Shown one piece after another: positions 1 through 7,701 of a DNA stretch of 64,000 nucleotides. The first letter of the stretch is position 1. Each line of letters opens with the position of its first letter. The notes under the pieces are model-generated. The model did not search any database and was not told the origin of the DNA. It saw only the letters and a program-made list of their open reading frames with translations. This stretch comes from Faecalicatena absiana. GTDB taxonomy: Bacteria > Bacillota > Bacilli > Lactobacillales > Lactobacillaceae. The position numbers and the translations under genes are program-made. The stretch is taken from NCBI GenBank assembly GCA_017309015.1, contig JAEDAG010000001.1, forward strand, positions 113,499-177,498, read 5' to 3'.

Positions 1-242
1 GCCTTGAGGAATGGATATTCGTTCTTTAAAGCGGGAAGCAGATTGTTAAGATCGAATTCCGTTAACAATTTTGATTTCTTGTTGTTCTTGTAGCGTTCCT
101 GATAGAGGCTGACAAGCTGATTCCAGAGGAAGCGGTCATTGCCAAAGAACTGTCTAAGTTTGGCTTGTTGTACGAGAGTCGGGTACAATCTGATTTTTAC
201 TCCATATTCCGGCAGATCTGACTTGCGCTTGCGTATTGCCAT
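1..242 (-). CDS. tnpB: TnpB, RNA-guided nuclease (IS605 family), N-terminal part only
   Basis: The first 80 codons of a TnpB starting MAIRKRKSDL, almost identical to the complete TnpB at 54342-55520; the rest lies beyond the left edge. The ATG at 240-242 has a good ribosome-binding site (GGGAGG, 6 bases upstream). TnpB is the ancestor-like relative of Cas12: it uses an RNA made from the element's far end to cut matching DNA. Whether this copy is complete cannot be told from the window. Confidence 0.85.
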   Translation of the reverse strand, partial: MAIRKRKSDLPEYGVKIRLYPTLVQQAKLRQFFGNDRFLWNQLVSLYQERYKNNKKSKLLTEFDLNNLLPALKNEYPFLK

Positions 243-282
243 GTCGCTTCCTCCCTTCTAGCGTTTAGTGAAATGGTCTATT

Positions 283-629
283 TCATTGCGTCTCAATGTA
301 TTTCTTGACGACGGCTTCGGTTGCCACTCCAATGCTTCCTGCGTAATAGCTCGGTAACCAGACGTGACCACCCCAGAAGTATTCCTTCATCATTTCCGGA
401 TACTTTTCAAAAAGCCACTTGGCCGTAATGCCTTCTCACGGCAGATCTGAAGGAACTTGTCCTTGAATGAATCGACAATAATCGGATTAGCCAAGGTTTG
501 GTTGCGATACTTGGTACACCAGACGATGTGGTAATCGAGGTTGTATACGTAGCCTCGTCAATGGATGATATCTGGCTCATCATTTCTGAATTCGTATTTA
601 ACTATATGAGTTGCACCTTCTTCCAGCAT
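283..629 (-). pseudogene. tnpA: Broken TnpA (Y1 HUH transposase), copy A
   Basis: Compared with the copy at 55602-56000, this reading frame has a TGA at codon 24 (558-560, where copy B has GGA) and lacks about 103 bases, which removes the histidine pair (HVH) that binds the catalytic metal and shifts the frame. It does keep the original C-terminus that copy B has lost, including the YIETQ motif with the family's nucleophilic tyrosine and the glutamine. It cannot make an active transposase. Confidence 0.85.
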
Positions 630-696
630 TTGCAGTCCTTTAGCTATTTATATTATATCGCATACCGAACTAACGTTCACGTGCTAAAGCAAAAAA

Positions 697-742
697 GGGG
701 GCGATTCAACTCGGCATTGAAATGCCAAGTTTTCTCGCCCTC
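697..742 (-). repeat. IS200/IS605 subterminal palindrome, tnpA-side end, copy A
   Basis: An interrupted palindrome with three nested arms: GGGCGA/TCGCCC, AACT/AGTT and GGCATT/AATGCC. TnpA of this family recognises such single-stranded hairpins at the element ends. The same palindrome is present in copy B at 56068-56113. The ATTAC just outside it fits the idea of a TTAC-like target, which is inferred. Confidence 0.7.
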
Positions 743-750
743 AATGTAAT

Positions 751-812
751 AAAAAGCCTTTGCCCTGGCTGTGAAGAAAATATGATCTTCAGCCAAAAAG
801 CAATGGCTTTTT
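751..812 (-). terminator. Intrinsic terminator of the PatB/MalY gene
   Basis: Directly follows the stop codon of the lyase. The minus strand can fold AAAAAGCC with GGCTTTTT around an inner GGCTG-AAGA/TCTT-CAGCC stem and ends in a T run. The IS copy A end abuts this T run. Confidence 0.65.
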
Positions 813-1985
813 CTATTCTTGATAAGTGGCAATCCCCCGCTTGAGCCGGTCCAGCCCGTCTTTGACTGAAGCCAGCGGACAGGCCAGGTTGATCCGGATG
901 AAGGAAGCCCCCTGTCCCCGGTAGATATTGCCAGGGGAAAGGATCAGACCCGTCGCTGCCCGCAGATAGGCAGCCAGCTTGCGGGCATCCCCCGTCACTT
1001 GGGACACGTCAACCCACAAAAGGTAGGTGGCCGTCCCATTGATGGCCTTGGCGGCGGGAATTTCGTCCTTGATAAAAGTTTCAGCATAGGCGAAGTTTTC
1101 CCGCAGCTGCCGTTTCAGCTGCTTCAGCCACTCGTCCCCTTCTTCATATGCCGCGATAGTCGCCGGCACCGCCAGGAGATTGGGCTCAGCCAGCTCTTCG
1201 CTGTTGAAGCCGCGGTTGACGATCGCTCGCAGGTTCTCATCAGGAATGATGGCCGTTGCCGCGTGCAAGGCCGCGAGGTTGAAGGTCTTGCTTGGCGACA
1301 CCAGGGAGATGACGCTGGAGCGGGCTGGCCCAGTCACCGCAAAGGCCGGAGTCATGTCCCGCCCCTCTCTGACCAAGTCGGCGTGAATTTCGTCGGACAC
1401 GAGCACGACATGATGCTTGTGGCACAGAGCCGCGATTCTCTCTACCTCTTCTTTAGTCCAGACATAGCCGATCGGATTGTGGGGGTTGCAGAAGATCATC
1501 AGCGTGGTCAAGGGATTAGCCAGCTTGCGCTCCAGATCCGCCCAGTCAACCCGGTACTGCCGCTGGCCGGGATCATATTCCAGGTCACTGGAAAGGACGC
1601 GGCGGCCATTGTTCTCAATCGAGTTGTAAAAAATATTGTAGACCGGCTCTTGCACCAAGACCTGGTCGCCCAGGTGGGCAAGCCGGCGGACAATGGAGGA
1701 AATGGCCGGAACGACGCCGGTGACGTAGATCTCCCAGTCCTCATCCGGCCGGACGCCATGCTGCTTTGCTTCCCAGTCAGCCACGGCCTTGAAATATTCA
1801 TCCGGCAGGTCTTCATAGCCAAAAGCTCCCACCGTCAGCTTTTGCTGCATGGCCTCGATTATCTCCGGGGCGGTCGCGAAATCCATGTCAGCAATCCACA
1901 TTGGCAGCTCTCCTGGCCGCAGGTTGCCCCACTTGATGGAATTCTGCTCTCTGACCGGAATGGTCGTAAAATCGTATTTGCTCAT
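813..1985 (-). CDS. malY: PLP-dependent C-S lyase / aminotransferase, MalY/PatB family
   Basis: A 390-residue fold-type I PLP enzyme. The PatB/MalY branch acts as a cystathionine beta-lyase, releasing homocysteine or thiols, pyruvate and ammonia, in the cytosol. Visible motifs are the N-terminal MWIADMDF typical of MalY/PatB, NPHNPIG, SDEIHAD and the PLP-lysine motif SPSKTFNL. The length matches the family. The start has GGGAGG 5 bases upstream. It lies 19 bases after the DUF3737 gene, so the two are probably co-transcribed. Whether the main substrate here is cystathionine or another sulfur compound cannot be read from the sequence. Confidence 0.88.
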   Translation of the reverse strand: MSKYDFTTIPVREQNSIKWGNLRPGELPMWIADMDFATAPEIIEAMQQKLTVGAFGYEDLPDEYFKAVADWEAKQHGVRPDEDWEIYVTGVVPAISSIVRRLAHLGDQVLVQEPVYNIFYNSIENNGRRVLSSDLEYDPGQRQYRVDWADLERKLANPLTTLMIFCNPHNPIGYVWTKEEVERIAALCHKHHVVLVSDEIHADLVREGRDMTPAFAVTGPARSSVISLVSPSKTFNLAALHAATAIIPDENLRAIVNRGFNSEELAEPNLLAVPATIAAYEEGDEWLKQLKRQLRENFAYAETFIKDEIPAAKAINGTATYLLWVDVSQVTGDARKLAAYLRAATGLILSPGNIYRGQGASFIRINLACPLASVKDGLDRLKRGIATYQE

Positions 1986-2004
1986 CTTTGCCTCCCGCGC
2001 AAAA

Positions 2005-2898
2005 TCAACGCGCTGCTGCTTGGTTCAAGTCGGATGCCGCGATCCGCTCGCCAATCTTTTCGCACTCAATCACGGTCTGTTCAGGAATAATTTTATCCTC
2101 ATCCATGATCAGCTGGCCAATTTCCGGAACCTTGACCCGGCCGGAAACGGGATTTTTGATGCTGACCACCGGCGCCGCCAATTCGGCGTCCAGCCCGGAA
2201 ACATATTCAAAGACCAGGTCAGAATCGATCAGCTTGCAGTTTCTCATGGTCAAGTGGTCGATGTAGTTCAAGCCTTGGTCAGAGCGGATGGTGCAATTGA
2301 CCAAAGTCACGTTTTTGCTGTTCCAAGCCAGGTATTCCCCATCCAGGACCGAATCATAGACCGTGACGTTTTCGCAGTTCCAAAAATTGTCCTTGGTCAC
2401 GAAAGTGCAGTGGTGGGCTTCGATGTTTTTGGCCCCGTCAAAGGCATAGTTGCCGATGATGGAAACGTGGTCCAGGTAGATATTCTCGCTGTCTTTGCCA
2501 AAGTAGTTGCCATTGATCTGGCTGTCAGCAATCCGGATGTCCTTGCAGGTCCACATGGTTTCCTCGGCATCCCCGAAGTGGACGTGGTCCAAAGTCACCC
2601 CTTGGCAACGGCGGAAGAGCTTTGGGGCCTGGAGGGCAGAGTTGGCCACTGTAATCTTGTTCGTGTACCAGATCCCCGACCGGGCCATGGTTTCAAAAGT
2701 CGTCCGCTCCACGCGCACGTTTTCGCTGTACCAGAGGGGGTACTTATAGGTAAACACGGAATCAGTCAGTTGCAGATCGCGGCATTCCTTAAGGGGAGAT
2801 TCACCCGTGCCAAACACGCAGTCCTTGAGCTCGAGGCTATTGGCGCCAAAAAGGATTCTTTCGCCTGCAAAATACTTGTTATTAAACTTGGTCGTCAT
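2005..2898 (-). CDS. DUF3737 family protein, predicted right-handed beta-helix
   Basis: A 297-residue protein with recurring short units of the form xVxLxxCxI or xIxxSxINGNYF (for example around ITVANSAL, IRIADSQI, VTVYDSVL, VTLVNCTI). This pattern makes a right-handed parallel beta-helix and matches the DUF3737 family common in lactobacilli and streptococci. No signal peptide or catalytic motif is recognised. The ATG at 2896-2898 has AAGGA upstream; the longer frame to 3009 lacks such a site. It is the first gene of a probable two-gene unit with the PatB/MalY lyase. Function unknown. Confidence 0.8.
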   Translation of the reverse strand: MTTKFNNKYFAGERILFGANSLELKDCVFGTGESPLKECRDLQLTDSVFTYKYPLWYSENVRVERTTFETMARSGIWYTNKITVANSALQAPKLFRRCQGVTLDHVHFGDAEETMWTCKDIRIADSQINGNYFGKDSENIYLDHVSIIGNYAFDGAKNIEAHHCTFVTKDNFWNCENVTVYDSVLDGEYLAWNSKNVTLVNCTIRSDQGLNYIDHLTMRNCKLIDSDLVFEYVSGLDAELAAPVVSIKNPVSGRVKVPEIGQLIMDEDKIIPEQTVIECEKIGERIAASDLNQAAAR

Positions 2899-2942
2899 TT
2901 CTTTTTCCTTCTCTATCAGCAACAAATCTGTCTGTATTACTA

Positions 2943-2971
2943 AGTTTATGCTTTCGCCAGCTTCTTGTAAA
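2943..2971 (-). promoter_or_regulatory. Predicted promoter of the DUF3737-malY unit
   Basis: On the minus strand TTTACA (2966-2971) and TAAACT (2943-2948) are separated by 17 bases. It lies between the upstream terminator (2994-3021) and the DUF3737 start, with a leader of roughly 40 bases. Confidence 0.5.
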
Positions 2972-2993
2972 AAATAAGTGCCGGCGAAAAACA

Positions 2994-3021
2994 AAAAATC
3001 GCGGGACAATCCCGCGATTTA
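2994..3021 (-). terminator. Intrinsic terminator of the DUF4230 gene
   Basis: A strong GC-rich stem, AAATCGCGGGA with TCCCGCGATTT around a 3-base loop, followed on the minus strand by a T run. It lies 20 bases after the stop of the DUF4230 gene. Confidence 0.85.
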
Positions 3022-3040
3022 AACTTGCCTGCCTTTGCTG

Positions 3041-3631
3041 CTATGCTTGAAGGACAACCAGCCGGCGGCCGCCGAGCTTGCCTTTGAGCAGCTGCTTGAC
3101 CAGCTTCTTGGCGCTGGTTTCCGAGCTGGTCAAGATGCCGGCCTTAATTGCCGCTGCTTGTGCCCGCTTAAGAGCCGCCTTTTCGGCCTTGGTCACGTCT
3201 TCCTTTTGACTCCAATTGAACAGGGCGGCTTTTTGGTCATAGAACTTGATCGATGCCGGATCAATGGCCGCGCTCAGGATCTTGGCCGCAGGCAGGATCA
3301 CCGTCACCTTGCTTTGGTCAACTTTGACCTGCACGTCCTTGACCTTGATTCCGGCCTTGAAGTTGGCCGTGTAGACCATGGAAAAGCCCTTCTGGGTAAT
3401 CAAGGGAATCTCGCCCTGAGTCAATTTGTATAAGCCAGTGTAGGTATATTTTTCCGTCGACAGCTCGCCGATGTCAGCCAGGCGGCTGGAAATAGTCGCT
3501 TCTGACACGGTCTCATGGCCGGCCTTTGGCAGATGCTGGCCGATCATGCCGCCGATCATCAACAAAGCAACTACGGCGACAAAAGCGAGCAATCCGCGAA
3601 ATGGCAGACGGAATTTCTGGTCCTTTTTCAT
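3041..3631 (-). CDS. DUF4230 family membrane-anchored protein
   Basis: A 196-residue protein with a basic N-terminus, one membrane segment at about residues 13-32 and an extracytoplasmic remainder; the pattern (GELSTEKYTYTGLYK, then a beta-rich core and a lysine/alanine-rich helical tail) is that of DUF4230. The start has a strong AAGGAGG site 7 bases upstream. Single-gene unit closed by the terminator at 2994-3021. The family has no established activity. Confidence 0.75.
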   Translation of the reverse strand: MKKDQKFRLPFRGLLAFVAVVALLMIGGMIGQHLPKAGHETVSEATISSRLADIGELSTEKYTYTGLYKLTQGEIPLITQKGFSMVYTANFKAGIKVKDVQVKVDQSKVTVILPAAKILSAAIDPASIKFYDQKAALFNWSQKEDVTKAEKAALKRAQAAAIKAGILTSSETSAKKLVKQLLKGKLGGRRLVVLQA

Positions 3632-3751
3632 ATTGCTGCCTCCTTCTAGAGCTGATTAATATTATCAGTCTATGGCCGGCAAATGCAAGCCGCAGGCCTT
3701 TTCTTCAGGATTATTTATACTTTTCCTGGCCTGCAGCTTAATTCTAAACGC

Positions 3752-3780
3752 TGGACAGGCCAGACGCTAATGCCTATAAT
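3752..3780 (+). promoter_or_regulatory. Predicted promoter of the LysR gene
   Basis: TGGACA (3752-3757) and TATAAT (3775-3780) with a 17-base spacer, about 50 bases before the LysR start codon. Close to the sigma-70 consensus. Confidence 0.75.
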
Positions 3781-3830
3781 CGGCTTCGTGATATTCACTT
3801 TTTGCAAAACAAAAGAAAGGACAAACGATC

Positions 3831-4715
3831 ATGGAAATTCAAGCCTTGCGCTACTTCTACGCCGTCGCCAAAACCGAGAACATGACCCGGGCCGCGGCCC
3901 AGCTGCACGTCAGCCAATCCACCATTTCCCGCCAGCTGAAGGCGCTTGAAGCAGATCTGGGACAAAAGCTCTTTACCCGCCACAGCTTCAGCATTGAACT
4001 GACTGAACAGGGGCGGCTATTGAAAGAACAGGCAGCAGACCTCTTGCTGATGGCGGACAAGATCGAGCATGAATTCCGCACTTGGGATGAGGTGACTGGC
4101 GGCGACCTCTACCTGGGGCTGGCTGAATCCTACCAGATCCGCTGGCTGGCCTCCTGGATCAGCCAGTTTAAGCAGCAGTACCCCAAGCTCCACTACCACG
4201 TGACCAGCGGCGACCGCGGGCAGGTCTACGAGCGCCTGGACCGGGGCGTCCTCGACTTTGGAGTGGTCTGCGAGCAGCCAAATCCCGACAAGTATGCCGC
4301 TTTTCCCCTGCCTGAAACCGACACCTGGGGCGCGGTCATGCGGACCGACTCCCCGTTGGCCAAGCAAAAGGCCATCCGGGCCGAGGACTTGGCCGGCTTG
4401 CCCTTGTTTGCTTCTGAAGAAGCCTGGGAGCACGACCTGCCGCGCTGGGCCCAGGAAAAGATGGGCAGCCTGCAGCTGGAAGGGAGCTTCCGCCTGGCCT
4501 ACAACGGGGCAATTTTTGTCAGAGAGGGCCTGGGGATCATGCTGACTTTTGACCGCCTGGTCGACACCAGCCCTGGCAGCGGACTGACTTTTGTCCCACT
4601 GACCCCGAAGCTGGAAGAGCACCTCTACTTCACCTGGCGCAAGGATGCCAACTTCTCCCCGATTGCTGAGCGCTTCTACAAGTTCGTCTTGGAAAAAGCG
4701 AATGAGCCTCGATGA
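3831..4715 (+). CDS. LysR-family transcriptional regulator
   Basis: A 294-residue LysR protein. The winged helix-turn-helix is at about residues 1-60 (QALRYFYAVAKTENMTRAAAQLHVSQSTISRQLKALE), followed by a substrate-binding-like effector domain to the C-terminus. Length is normal for the family. AAAGGA lies 11 bases before the ATG, slightly far. The gene stands alone on the plus strand between minus-strand units, and no co-transcribed target is visible. The effector is unknown. Confidence 0.88.
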   Translation: MEIQALRYFYAVAKTENMTRAAAQLHVSQSTISRQLKALEADLGQKLFTRHSFSIELTEQGRLLKEQAADLLLMADKIEHEFRTWDEVTGGDLYLGLAESYQIRWLASWISQFKQQYPKLHYHVTSGDRGQVYERLDRGVLDFGVVCEQPNPDKYAAFPLPETDTWGAVMRTDSPLAKQKAIRAEDLAGLPLFASEEAWEHDLPRWAQEKMGSLQLEGSFRLAYNGAIFVREGLGIMLTFDRLVDTSPGSGLTFVPLTPKLEEHLYFTWRKDANFSPIAERFYKFVLEKANEPR

Positions 4716-4795
4716 GCCGTTAAGCCAAAGAAACGAGTCTGGGCAAGCGAATGTGGGAAAACGCGCCAGTTGGGAACTTTTGAGCTTCAGCAATC

Positions 4796-4867
4796 CTCTG
4801 CTGTGATTTGAGATACCAAAAAGGCTTCCAGAAGTTTTTCACTTCTAGAAGCCTTTTTATTCGTTAG
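4796..4867. repeat. 72-base dispersed repeat containing a bidirectional terminator (copy 1)
   Basis: The whole unit recurs in inverted orientation at 23318-23393, with only a few changes. Its core is a hairpin (AAAAAGGCTTC-AGAAGT / ACTTCT-GAAGCCTTTTT, about 4818-4858) flanked by TTTGAGATA on one side and ATTCGTTAG on the other. The hairpin with T runs on both sides can terminate transcripts from either direction. The conserved flanks go beyond what a terminator needs, so this looks like a mobile or duplicated repeat. Confidence 0.8.
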
Positions 4868-4898
4868 AGTCTGTTGCGACTCAACTGTCTGCCTGTGC

Positions 4899-5057
4899 CT
4901 AGTCGTCGTTAGTCAGGAACTTGTAGACAGCATAGGCAAGCAAAGCCGTCGGCAAGAGGCCGGGGGAAAGATCGACCTTGAATTTGCTGCGCTTGCCGAC
5001 TTTGACTTTTTCCGCAGAAGCGGTCCCGATCAGGAATTGAAACAATTTCTTGTTCAT
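4899..5057 (-). CDS. Small hypothetical protein, 52 residues
   Basis: The frame starts MNKKLFQFLIGTASAEKVKV and ends FLTNDD. AGGTGAG sits a few bases before the ATG, a good ribosome-binding site. The protein is basic in the first half and has one hydrophobic stretch (LLPTALLAYAVYKFL), so it may touch the membrane. No family is recognised. It lies in the gap between the dispersed repeat and the glycerophosphodiesterase gene, with no obvious partner. The site and a reading frame without rare features make it a credible gene. Confidence 0.55.
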   Translation of the reverse strand: MNKKLFQFLIGTASAEKVKVGKRSKFKVDLSPGLLPTALLAYAVYKFLTNDD

Positions 5058-5141
5058 GAGACTCACCTGTCCTTTAATCAGTAATCAACGCTATTCTTCC
5101 ATTTGCTGACTTAATTATAAGCTAAGCAGGCAGGATTTTGC

Positions 5142-7091
5142 TTAATTTTCAACGACCGCGCTCATGGAGCTGACCAGGTTGGCATCGTTTAAGGTAACCT
5201 TGTCGGCTCCGTTTTTGATCAAATCGTCAACGGCCGCATCATTATGGCTGACCGTCCAGATCCCGTAGTCCACGCCATACTTGCGGGCAGCGAGAATTTC
5301 GTCAACGTTCGTGGTGTCCTTGTTGCGGTCCGCCCCAGCCTGCAGATGGGACAAGTAGATGTAGTCGTCCTCTTGCAGCTGGCGGTTGTAGATCGCCATC
5401 AGCGCGATTTCTTTACCGCCTGGAAGCACGTTTCTGACCTCTTCCAGTTCCCCAAGATTGAAGGAAATCAGGGTCGTGTGCTCCTGCATCCCCGCCTCGC
5501 TGATTTCCTTGACGACTTCTTTCAGTGCCGTCATGTTATTGACGTTTTTCAGCTCCAAAAAGGCTTCCTTGCCAGACTTCTTGCAGATGTCCAAGTACTG
5601 GCGCAGGGTCGGCAGATGGAGGTTATCGTAGACATGATCCTGGTCAATGCCGGGCAAGACGCCTTTGATCTTGTAGCTTTCTGCCTGGTCAAAAGTCAGC
5701 TCGTTGATGCTCTTGCCGTAGTTAGGATCGTCGGCCTGAATATTGGTGGTCCGCGCCAAGCTTTGGTCGTGCAGGATCAGCAGCTGGTTGTCGGCAGTAT
5801 TGGCCACGTCGGTCTCAATCCCCCAAACGCCAGCCTCCTCGCCCGCTTTTTCAAAGGCCAGGGTCGTGTTTTCCGGATACCTGGTGCTGTAGCCCCGGTG
5901 GGCGATGAATCTGACTGGAGCCTTGGCTAAGCCGGAAGTGCTCTGGGTCTTAGCGTTGGCATTTTCCAAGCGAACCAGCTTAGCGATTTCCGGAATTTCT
6001 GCTTGCGAAAACGGCGCTTGATTGCTTTTTCTTACCATGATCAAGTACTTGTGGCCAGGATCAAGGATAAAGCCGTGCGTGGACCAGCCCATTTGCACGC
6101 CTAAATAGCGCGGGTTGAGGTCATTGGTAAACTTGAGAGCCATGATCTGGTAGTCAAAGTAGTCATCCAGTCCCACGTACTTGGCCTGGTCAGCCGCAAT
6201 AAAGTTGACCGTGGTCAGCTGCTTCTGGCTTGGGTAAAAATTGCCGGAAGCATCGATCGCCCACAAGCCCAGGTCCCGCTCAGGCTCTGGAGAAATTGGT
6301 TCTCTCCGGTATTGGGCGTACAAGGTGACGTTTTTTAAGGCATAGCTTTCGCCCAGCCGGTATTTTTTCCCAGTCCCATCAGCCTTGTCGTTAAAAGAAT
6401 CCAGGACGCAGCCCGGCTTGCTGAAGCCGGAATCTGGCAAGGTGACCCTTTGCCCTTCTTGCTCATGCAAGACAGCGTTTTGGCCAAAGCCCTGGTTGGC
6501 GTCAATGTTGACGGTATAGTCAACCAGCTGGTGGTACTGGGCCCACAAGGTCGTATTTTTCTTAAAGGCATAGGCCCGCGCGAGGCGGTAGCTTCGCCCC
6601 TTGCCATCAGTAGCGGCATTGAAGTTCAAGAACTTGTAGCCTTCCCGGCTAAAGCCGGTCTCAGGCAGGGTGACCTTCTTGCCCAAGACGAAGGTCAGCT
6701 TGTGCCGGCGGCCAGAACCGTCATTTGCTGCTAAAGTCAACACTCGCTTGGCCGCGGTAACCTTGACCGTGCAAGTATAGCGTTTCTTGCTGTTTTTGGC
6801 AACGATCTTGGCCGTGCCTGCCGCGATGGCTTTGACCTTGCCTTTTGACGTGACTTTGGCGACTTTCTTGTTGGAACTGGTCCAAGTGGTCTTGCCCCGG
6901 CCGTTTTTCAAGGTCAGCTTGGCCGTCTTTCCCTGCAGCAGCTGCAGGCGCTTCTTGCTAAGCACTGCCTTCTTTTTAGCAACGCGGTGCACGCGCGCGT
7001 GGTGGGCGGCCTGCACTGGCTGGGCCAGTCCCAAAGCCAGCAGGGCAGCTGGCAGAATCAACAACTTTTTGCTATCTTTCCGTTTCTTCAA
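5142..7091 (-). CDS. Secreted glycerophosphodiester phosphodiesterase with Ig-like and InlB-type repeats
   Basis: About 649 residues, starting from a TTG with GGAG 8 bases upstream (frame also open to a TTG at 7130, which lacks a good site). In order: signal peptide ending VQA (about 1-28); Big_2-like Ig domain (about 40-110, with KVAKVTSKGKVKAIAAGTAKI); two InlB B-type repeats (about 125-195 and 200-265), each ending LWAQY or LYAQY; a linker; and a GDPD domain from about 385, with the catalytic pattern HRG, PENT, ETDV and HD. GDPD enzymes split glycerophosphodiesters such as lipid head groups, and extracellular ones can act on lipoteichoic acid. There is no LPXTG motif, so the repeats may hold it to the wall or bind ligands (inference). 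Confidence 0.85.
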   Translation of the reverse strand: MKKRKDSKKLLILPAALLALGLAQPVQAAHHARVHRVAKKKAVLSKKRLQLLQGKTAKLTLKNGRGKTTWTSSNKKVAKVTSKGKVKAIAAGTAKIVAKNSKKRYTCTVKVTAAKRVLTLAANDGSGRRHKLTFVLGKKVTLPETGFSREGYKFLNFNAATDGKGRSYRLARAYAFKKNTTLWAQYHQLVDYTVNIDANQGFGQNAVLHEQEGQRVTLPDSGFSKPGCVLDSFNDKADGTGKKYRLGESYALKNVTLYAQYRREPISPEPERDLGLWAIDASGNFYPSQKQLTTVNFIAADQAKYVGLDDYFDYQIMALKFTNDLNPRYLGVQMGWSTHGFILDPGHKYLIMVRKSNQAPFSQAEIPEIAKLVRLENANAKTQSTSGLAKAPVRFIAHRGYSTRYPENTTLAFEKAGEEAGVWGIETDVANTADNQLLILHDQSLARTTNIQADDPNYGKSINELTFDQAESYKIKGVLPGIDQDHVYDNLHLPTLRQYLDICKKSGKEAFLELKNVNNMTALKEVVKEISEAGMQEHTTLISFNLGELEEVRNVLPGGKEIALMAIYNRQLQEDDYIYLSHLQAGADRNKDTTNVDEILAARKYGVDYGIWTVSHNDAAVDDLIKNGADKVTLNDANLVSSMSAVVEN

Positions 7092-7381
7092 AAAATCCAC
7101 TCCATGTATATTTTTGCTTTTTTCAATCAATGCTTCTATTCTAACTCATCCGACCCGAAAAGGACCAGCGGCAAATAGATTTGCAGCCAGGCCCTTGCGC
7201 AATTGCATATTTGAATAAGCAAATAGCTTCTAATCTTGCCTTTGGTACAAGAGAAGGATAATATTGACCTCAACAAAAACTGGCGATATCTGCAGGAAAG
7301 CTTTGTCTAGCTTGAACAGATAGACTATTATTAGCCGATTTCCATATATTACGCATTTATAAGGAGGCCGAACAAGTAGGC

Positions 7382-7522
7382 ATGCCAGAAGAAATTATTG
7401 ACCAAGCTGAAGACTACAACCTTGACCTGCTATTCATTAGCAACTGGCAGGAATATAAGTTTAACAAGGATCTGGAGCGTGGAAGCAAAAAAGCATATAA
7501 AAAATTAATCAAAAATGAGTGA
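7382..7522 (+). CDS. Doubtful small ORF, 46 residues
   Basis: Starts MPEEIIDQAEDYNLDLLFIS and is strongly charged towards the end (KKAYKKLIKNE). AAGGAGG occurs upstream, but 14 bases from the ATG, which is too far to be convincing. The frame stays open upstream to about 7316 without a better start, so it could be the tail of a decayed gene. No family recognised. Confidence 0.25.
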   Translation: MPEEIIDQAEDYNLDLLFISNWQEYKFNKDLERGSKKAYKKLIKNE

Positions 7523-7580
7523 GGTGCAAAAAAGGCAAAATCATAATTAAACAATGATTAATGTTTTTTTATTATTGTTG

Positions 7581-7609
7581 TTGAATTGTTGGTAAAATCA
7601 AGCTAAAGT
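7581..7609 (+). promoter_or_regulatory. Candidate promoter of the ABC exporter pair
   Basis: TTGAAT (7581-7586) and TAAAGT (7604-7609) with a 17-base spacer, in the AT-rich gap. Only a moderate match to consensus; given the base composition, chance is possible. Confidence 0.4.
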
Positions 7610-7701
7610 TAGTAAAGAATTGCCAACAAATGGCAAAAAAATGATAATTATTGCTTTAAAACAAATGATTAAAGAGTTGAACAACAACCAATTTTTTGCC
7701 C

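Larger units (their letters stand above)
1..747 (-). mobile_element. IS200/IS605-family element, copy A (partial, decayed)
   Basis: Nearly identical over its length to the element at about 54.07-56.12 kb. Going left from the tnpA-side end at about 747 it holds a subterminal palindrome, a broken tnpA and the start of tnpB, then runs off the window. Homology between the two copies stops right after an ATTAC sequence on the minus strand, at the T-tract of a neighbouring terminator. IS200/IS605 elements insert without target duplication, so the exact end is set only by where the similarity stops. Confidence 0.85.
7092..7701. other. 610-base AT-rich intergenic region before the ABC exporter
   Basis: Markedly richer in A and T than its surroundings, most of all from 7520 to 7700. 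It holds a 46-codon frame at 7382-7522, a promoter-like pair at 7581-7609, a small hairpin (TTGCCA/TGGCAA around 7619-7635) and TTGTTGTT/AACAACAA inverted repeats near 7575 and 7680. No other gene is supported. Confidence 0.5.

Noticed and set aside
498-749. Plus-strand ORF also seen at 55869-56120
   Set aside because: Antisense to tnpA in both IS copies; repeated only because the IS is repeated.
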